Both the position numbers and the translations under genes were made by a program. From NCBI RefSeq assembly GCF_946479685.1, contig NZ_CAMLGS010000038.1, positions 1 to 19,378 on the forward strand: DNA of 19,378 bases. Direction: 5' to 3'. Below are positions 16,012-19,378 of the stretch, in pieces; positions within the stretch are counted from its first letter, which is position 1; each line of letters opens with the position of its first letter. The stretch is from an uncultured Methylotenera sp. GTDB lineage: Bacteria; Pseudomonadota; Gammaproteobacteria; Burkholderiales; Methylophilaceae. Below the pieces are notes generated by a model that worked only from the letters and a program-made list of their open reading frames with translations, was not told where the DNA came from and did not search any database.

Positions 16012-16069
16012 AAAAAATAAGAGCACAACTACGCTAGCGGATCAGCACCCTGCCTAATCCGCTAGTTGT
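16012..16069 (-). terminator. Terminator of the hrpA/TonB-like unit
   Basis: CTAGCGGAT (16034-16042) pairs with ATCCGCTAG (16057-16065); the stem continues with ACAA (16025-16028) and TTGT (16066-16069) after a 5-nt bulge. On the minus strand it is followed by GCTC and then a long T-rich run (TTATTTTTTTT, ending near 16010). The TAG stop of the TonB-like gene (16062-16064) lies in one arm. Confidence 0.6.
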
Positions 16070-17015
16070 TACGGTAATTATTTCCAAAAAACTCCATCAT
16101 TAAGAAGTCTTCCAAACCGGCATTGTCTTCTAAACGTGCCGATTGAGTCACTGAGCGCCCTAGTCGGTAGGACTCCCAAGTAAAATCACCTTGATAATGC
16201 TCGCGGATTAGCGCAATCATGCGTTTAATGATCACCAAGCGAATATCCTGGCCGCTGTTAGCCTCTACCTCAAAGTACTGCATCCTGGCGTTACTATAGT
16301 CGTTGGTCCAGCCTTTAAATTTAAAAGTAGCGTAACGTGAAGAACTTGAAATTTTGCTGGTGATTTCAAAAATACCGTTAGTGCCGCTTTTAAAGTTGTT
16401 TTTAATGCGCTCATCCCTAATTTGTTCGGCACTCGGCCCACGCTCTTTAGCGATTGCCGCCGCATTTTGGCGAGCTGCATCATACTCCGCCCCCTGCCTG
16501 CTCGCCTGCACCGCTTTCATGTAAGAAGCCATGTCTGGGAACTTGGATGGATCTAGCTTGTTTTCCTGCACAGGCGGCGGAGGTGCAGGTGTGTCTGGTA
16601 CTTTCAAGCTGGAATCCGCTGTGGTGGTTTGTACCTTTGCAATCGGTTTATGCTTTTCAGGCTTTGCTGTTGGCGTTTTTTTAACCGGCTTTGCTACAGG
16701 CTCGGGTTTAGGTTGCGCCACAGGTTTTGGTGGCTGAGGCACAATCGTAGCTGCTGGTGCGTGTGTGGGCGGTGCCAAGCTGACCTCAATCGCACTGGCT
16801 GGTGGGTTAGCCGGTGGTTGATCAAACTCAATTTTTGGCGCAAGAAAGAAAATAGCAAGGTGAACGAGTATCGAAATAACAATCGCCAGTATTGTATTGC
16901 GACTGATATGTACACGTATCAGCGGCTCGCTAACGGGCTTGAATTTAAGCGCACGCGCTAAAAATTCATCAAAGTTTTCTTCAACTTGATTGTTATTGGT
17001 TTGATCTAAGTACAT
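16062..17015 (-). CDS. TonB-like single-pass membrane protein with unassigned C-terminal domain
   Basis: The 317-residue product has the layout of an energy-transducing TonB-type protein: a cytoplasmic N-terminus (1-40), one membrane helix (about 41-59), a Pro/Lys/Ala-rich spacer (about 67-150, with QPPKPVAQPKPEPVAKPVKK), then a folded C-terminal part (about 212-310). The helix contains SILVH, that is Ser48 and His52 with the same SxxxH spacing as the functionally important Ser16 and His20 of E. coli TonB. The C-terminal part (GIFEITSK, YATFKFKGW, IREHYQGDFTWESYRLGR) does not show the YP motif or pattern of the TonB C-terminal domain and I do not recognise it. No exbB or exbD is in the window. 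It starts 5 nt after the hrpA stop and is probably in the same transcript. The start has no strong ribosome site. Confidence 0.78.
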   Translation of the reverse strand: MYLDQTNNNQVEENFDEFLARALKFKPVSEPLIRVHISRNTILAIVISILVHLAIFFLAPKIEFDQPPANPPASAIEVSLAPPTHAPAATIVPQPPKPVAQPKPEPVAKPVKKTPTAKPEKHKPIAKVQTTTADSSLKVPDTPAPPPPVQENKLDPSKFPDMASYMKAVQASRQGAEYDAARQNAAAIAKERGPSAEQIRDERIKNNFKSGTNGIFEITSKISSSSRYATFKFKGWTNDYSNARMQYFEVEANSGQDIRLVIIKRMIALIREHYQGDFTWESYRLGRSVTQSARLEDNAGLEDFLMMEFFGNNYRNN

Positions 17016-17020
17016 GAGGA

Positions 17021-19378
17021 TTAAAAGCGCATGTCTGCCCAGGTTTTTTCTAGCCGCTTGAGCGATACTGGAAACGGTGTTTTAAGCTCTTGCGCAAATA
17101 AAGACACGCGCAGCTCTTCAATTAGCCATCTAAAATCCAGCAAGTGCTGCGGAATGTCCAAATGTGCCGCATGCAAGGCATTTACCTTATCTTGCCACTT
17201 TTGCCAAACCAAGCCCACGCTGGCTGCATTTTTTCCGTCACGGTCTGGGTTAGTTGGGTGCTTCTCAATACGCAGCCTGAGTGCTTTTAAATAGCGGGGA
17301 ATATGCTGCAGCTGCTCCCAAGGCGTTTGGTTAAAGCAGCCTTTATACACTAGTAAGCCAATTTGCTGCTCTAAGTCACGTTTTAGGCGATTGGCCGTAG
17401 CCGCCATTTGGCCCTGCTTCTGCACCAGTAACTGGTATTCGGTAGCAATCGCCTGTGCTTGGCGCGCTACTGCTTGCGTTACCGCTGGCAAGCGCGTTCT
17501 GGCACGTTGTTTTAGCACCATGAACTCTGCATTGGTACGCGGCAAGTCATCCTCACCGATAAACGCACGGTCTGCTATCGCTAAAATCATATCTTCGCGC
17601 AAATCATCAGCTTGCATCACATTACGCAACAGCAACGCATATTGATTAAAATTAGGCAGACTCTTTTCCAGCTGCTTCATCTGCTCTTTTAGTTCAAAGC
17701 GCATCAAACGGCACACACCTTTACGATGGCTAAGTGCAGCTTCACGCTCAGTATCAAATAGCTTCACGGCGATACTGTCGTGTGCGTCTTCCAGTGCAGG
17801 ATAGCCGGTCACTTTTAAGCCGTCACGCTCAAAACTCAAGGTCTGGGGTAAATCACCAAAATCCCACTGCTTCAGGCCGGTTTTTTCAATATCTGGCGAG
17901 GTATTTCTAAAAGTAAGCTGCGCGGCTGAGCCCAGCTGTTTTTTCAGGGCGTTCCAGTCACGCCCCATCGCCAGTTCTCTGCCGCTATCATCCAGCACAC
18001 TAAAGTTCATTAAATGGTGTGGCGGGATGTCATTCATATCCCAGTCCTCTTTGCCAATTTTTAGCGTGGTTTTGCGCTGTATGTAAGAGGCTAACGCATC
18101 CAGCATAGGCTGAGAAAACTGCTCGTTCACTTCCTCCAAAAAACCGGTAACAAACTCTGGCACAGGCACACATACGCGCCTGAATGTTTTAGGTAAGGCT
18201 TTAATCAAGTAGGTGATTTTTTCGCGCAGCATGCCAGGCACCAACCACTCCGTCTGTAACGGGTTGAGTTGATTCAGCAAGGCTAGCGGCACGGTGGCGG
18301 TAACGCCATCTAATACATGACCCGGCTCAAAACGGTATTTCAAACTGGTTTCAACGCCATCTAACATGACTTTCTCGGGGAATTGCACCGCAGTAATCGC
18401 ATCAGCACCGTGACGCATTAAATCATCGCGCGTCAGGTACAGCAGCCTGGGTGATAACTTTTCCGCATCTGCGCGCCACTTTTCAAAACTTGCGGCATTA
18501 AAAATATCAGCAGGTATTTTGGCATCGTAAAAAGCAAAAAGTTTATGCTCATCCACCAATACGTCCTGACGGCGTGCTTTATGCTCCAGCTCTTCAACCT
18601 CTGCAATCAAACGCTCGTTAGCGGTAAAAAATGCCGCTTTGGTATCAAACTCGCCATTGGCTAGCGCTTCACGAATAAATATCTCACGCGACTCGACAGG
18701 GTTAATCGGACCATAATGCACGCGACGTTTAGGAATAATGGTCAGGCCATACAAGCTCACGCGCTCCCATGCGTTGACCATACCCATTTTTCTATCCCAG
18801 CGCGGGTCTGAATAATGGCTATCGGTAAGACCTCTGGCTAGCGGCTCAATCCAGTCTGGCTCAATCTTGGCCACACCACGTGCATATAATTTAGAGGTAT
18901 CAACCAGCTCAGCCGCCATTACCCATTTTGGACGGGTTTTCTTGAGTGTAGAACCCGGTGCCACATGGAAACGAATACCGCGAGCACCCGCGTATGAGTC
19001 ATTGTCACCATCTTTAAAGCCAATATTGCCTAACAAACCAGCGAGCAGCGCTTTGTGGATTTGCTCAAAGTTGGCGTCTTTCTCATTCAGCTTAAATTCC
19101 ATTTCGGCAACGATCTCTAACAATTGCCCGTGTAATTCACGCCACTCTTTTAAGCGTAAGAATGATAAGAAATTAGTATGACATTGATTGAGCAGGTCTT
19201 TGTTGGACTTTTTGGTTTTGAGCGCGTTATCGAAGAAATCCCAGAGCTTGAGGTAGCTCATAAAATCAGAGCCCTCGCCCGCAAACTTGGCGTGTGCATT
19301 ATCTGCTGCTTCACGCTTATCCAGTGGGCGTTCGCGTGGGTCTTGTATGCTCAGCACGCTAGCAATTATCAATATTTC
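17021..19378 (-). CDS. hrpA: ATP-dependent RNA helicase HrpA, C-terminal part
   Basis: DEAH-box RNA helicase linked to mRNA processing and rescue of stalled ribosomes. The window holds the last 785 residues of a protein usually about 1300 long; the N-terminal helicase motifs are beyond the window edge and the frame is open to base 19378. The segment begins EILIIASVLSIQDPRERP, which matches the helicase-associated region of HrpA, followed by SDFMSYLKLWDFF and LRLKEWRELHGQL. The rest is the large HrpA-specific C-terminal region (DUF3418 type), with the conserved WGLTIIPKR-like YGLTIIPKRRVHYG and the terminal FRWLIEELRVSLFAQELKTPFPVS. The stop is TAA at 17021-17023, and the TonB-like gene begins 5 nt later. 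Confidence 0.95.
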   Translation of the reverse strand, partial: EILIIASVLSIQDPRERPLDKREAADNAHAKFAGEGSDFMSYLKLWDFFDNALKTKKSNKDLLNQCHTNFLSFLRLKEWRELHGQLLEIVAEMEFKLNEKDANFEQIHKALLAGLLGNIGFKDGDNDSYAGARGIRFHVAPGSTLKKTRPKWVMAAELVDTSKLYARGVAKIEPDWIEPLARGLTDSHYSDPRWDRKMGMVNAWERVSLYGLTIIPKRRVHYGPINPVESREIFIREALANGEFDTKAAFFTANERLIAEVEELEHKARRQDVLVDEHKLFAFYDAKIPADIFNAASFEKWRADAEKLSPRLLYLTRDDLMRHGADAITAVQFPEKVMLDGVETSLKYRFEPGHVLDGVTATVPLALLNQLNPLQTEWLVPGMLREKITYLIKALPKTFRRVCVPVPEFVTGFLEEVNEQFSQPMLDALASYIQRKTTLKIGKEDWDMNDIPPHHLMNFSVLDDSGRELAMGRDWNALKKQLGSAAQLTFRNTSPDIEKTGLKQWDFGDLPQTLSFERDGLKVTGYPALEDAHDSIAVKLFDTEREAALSHRKGVCRLMRFELKEQMKQLEKSLPNFNQYALLLRNVMQADDLREDMILAIADRAFIGEDDLPRTNAEFMVLKQRARTRLPAVTQAVARQAQAIATEYQLLVQKQGQMAATANRLKRDLEQQIGLLVYKGCFNQTPWEQLQHIPRYLKALRLRIEKHPTNPDRDGKNAASVGLVWQKWQDKVNALHAAHLDIPQHLLDFRWLIEELRVSLFAQELKTPFPVSLKRLEKTWADMRF

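Overview
The window looks like a chromosomal segment from a betaproteobacterium. The gene order rpsF-priB-rpsR, a Neisseria-like PriB and the moderate base composition fit that class. A methylotroph-type relative (Nitrosomonadales, Methylophilaceae-like) is plausible, partly because of the quinoprotein gene, but no single marker proves it. The content is mostly housekeeping and conserved accessory genes. I saw no insertion sequence, prophage, integrase or CRISPR array.

Layout. At 1-831, on the minus strand, is a ribosomal operon (rpsF, priB, partial rpsR) with a good sigma70-type promoter at 926-954. Next comes uvrB (minus). Divergent from it is an exported trypsin-like protease with C-terminal TPRs (plus), closed by a strong terminator. 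A class I aspartate aminotransferase (plus) then converges on an AsmA-family gene (minus). A tRNA-Asn with its own promoter and terminator follows. After it come a leucine-rich-repeat protein kinase and a YhcH/YiaL-family gene (plus), the latter converging on a copper P-type ATPase (minus) with overlapping stop codons. Divergent from the ATPase is a DUF808/YedI membrane protein whose stop overlaps the start of a SemiSWEET transporter (plus).

From 12767 to 15214 (minus) lies a two-gene unit of lipoproteins: a PQQ-type beta-propeller protein followed by an SGNH esterase. An unrecognised membrane protein with a Cys/His motif (plus) is divergent from it. The window ends with hrpA (minus, cut by the window edge), followed 5 nt later by a TonB-like protein.

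Most interesting points. (1) The lipoprotein quinoprotein keeps the cofactor-stacking Trp, the vicinal Cys pair and the PQQ-contacting Lys, but has Gly at the usual catalytic Asp position and Gln at a usual metal-ligand Glu. (2) The gene after hrpA has a TonB-type membrane anchor with the SxxxH signature and a proline-rich spacer, but its C-terminal domain does not look like TonB. (3) The LRR-kinase/YhcH pair is preceded by tandem imperfect repeats. (4) Several candidate regulatory elements are visible: an intercistronic hairpin before rpsR, overlapping AsmA/tRNA promoters, and an operator-like inverted repeat in the quinoprotein promoter. Functional statements come from reading motifs by eye; no database search was possible.
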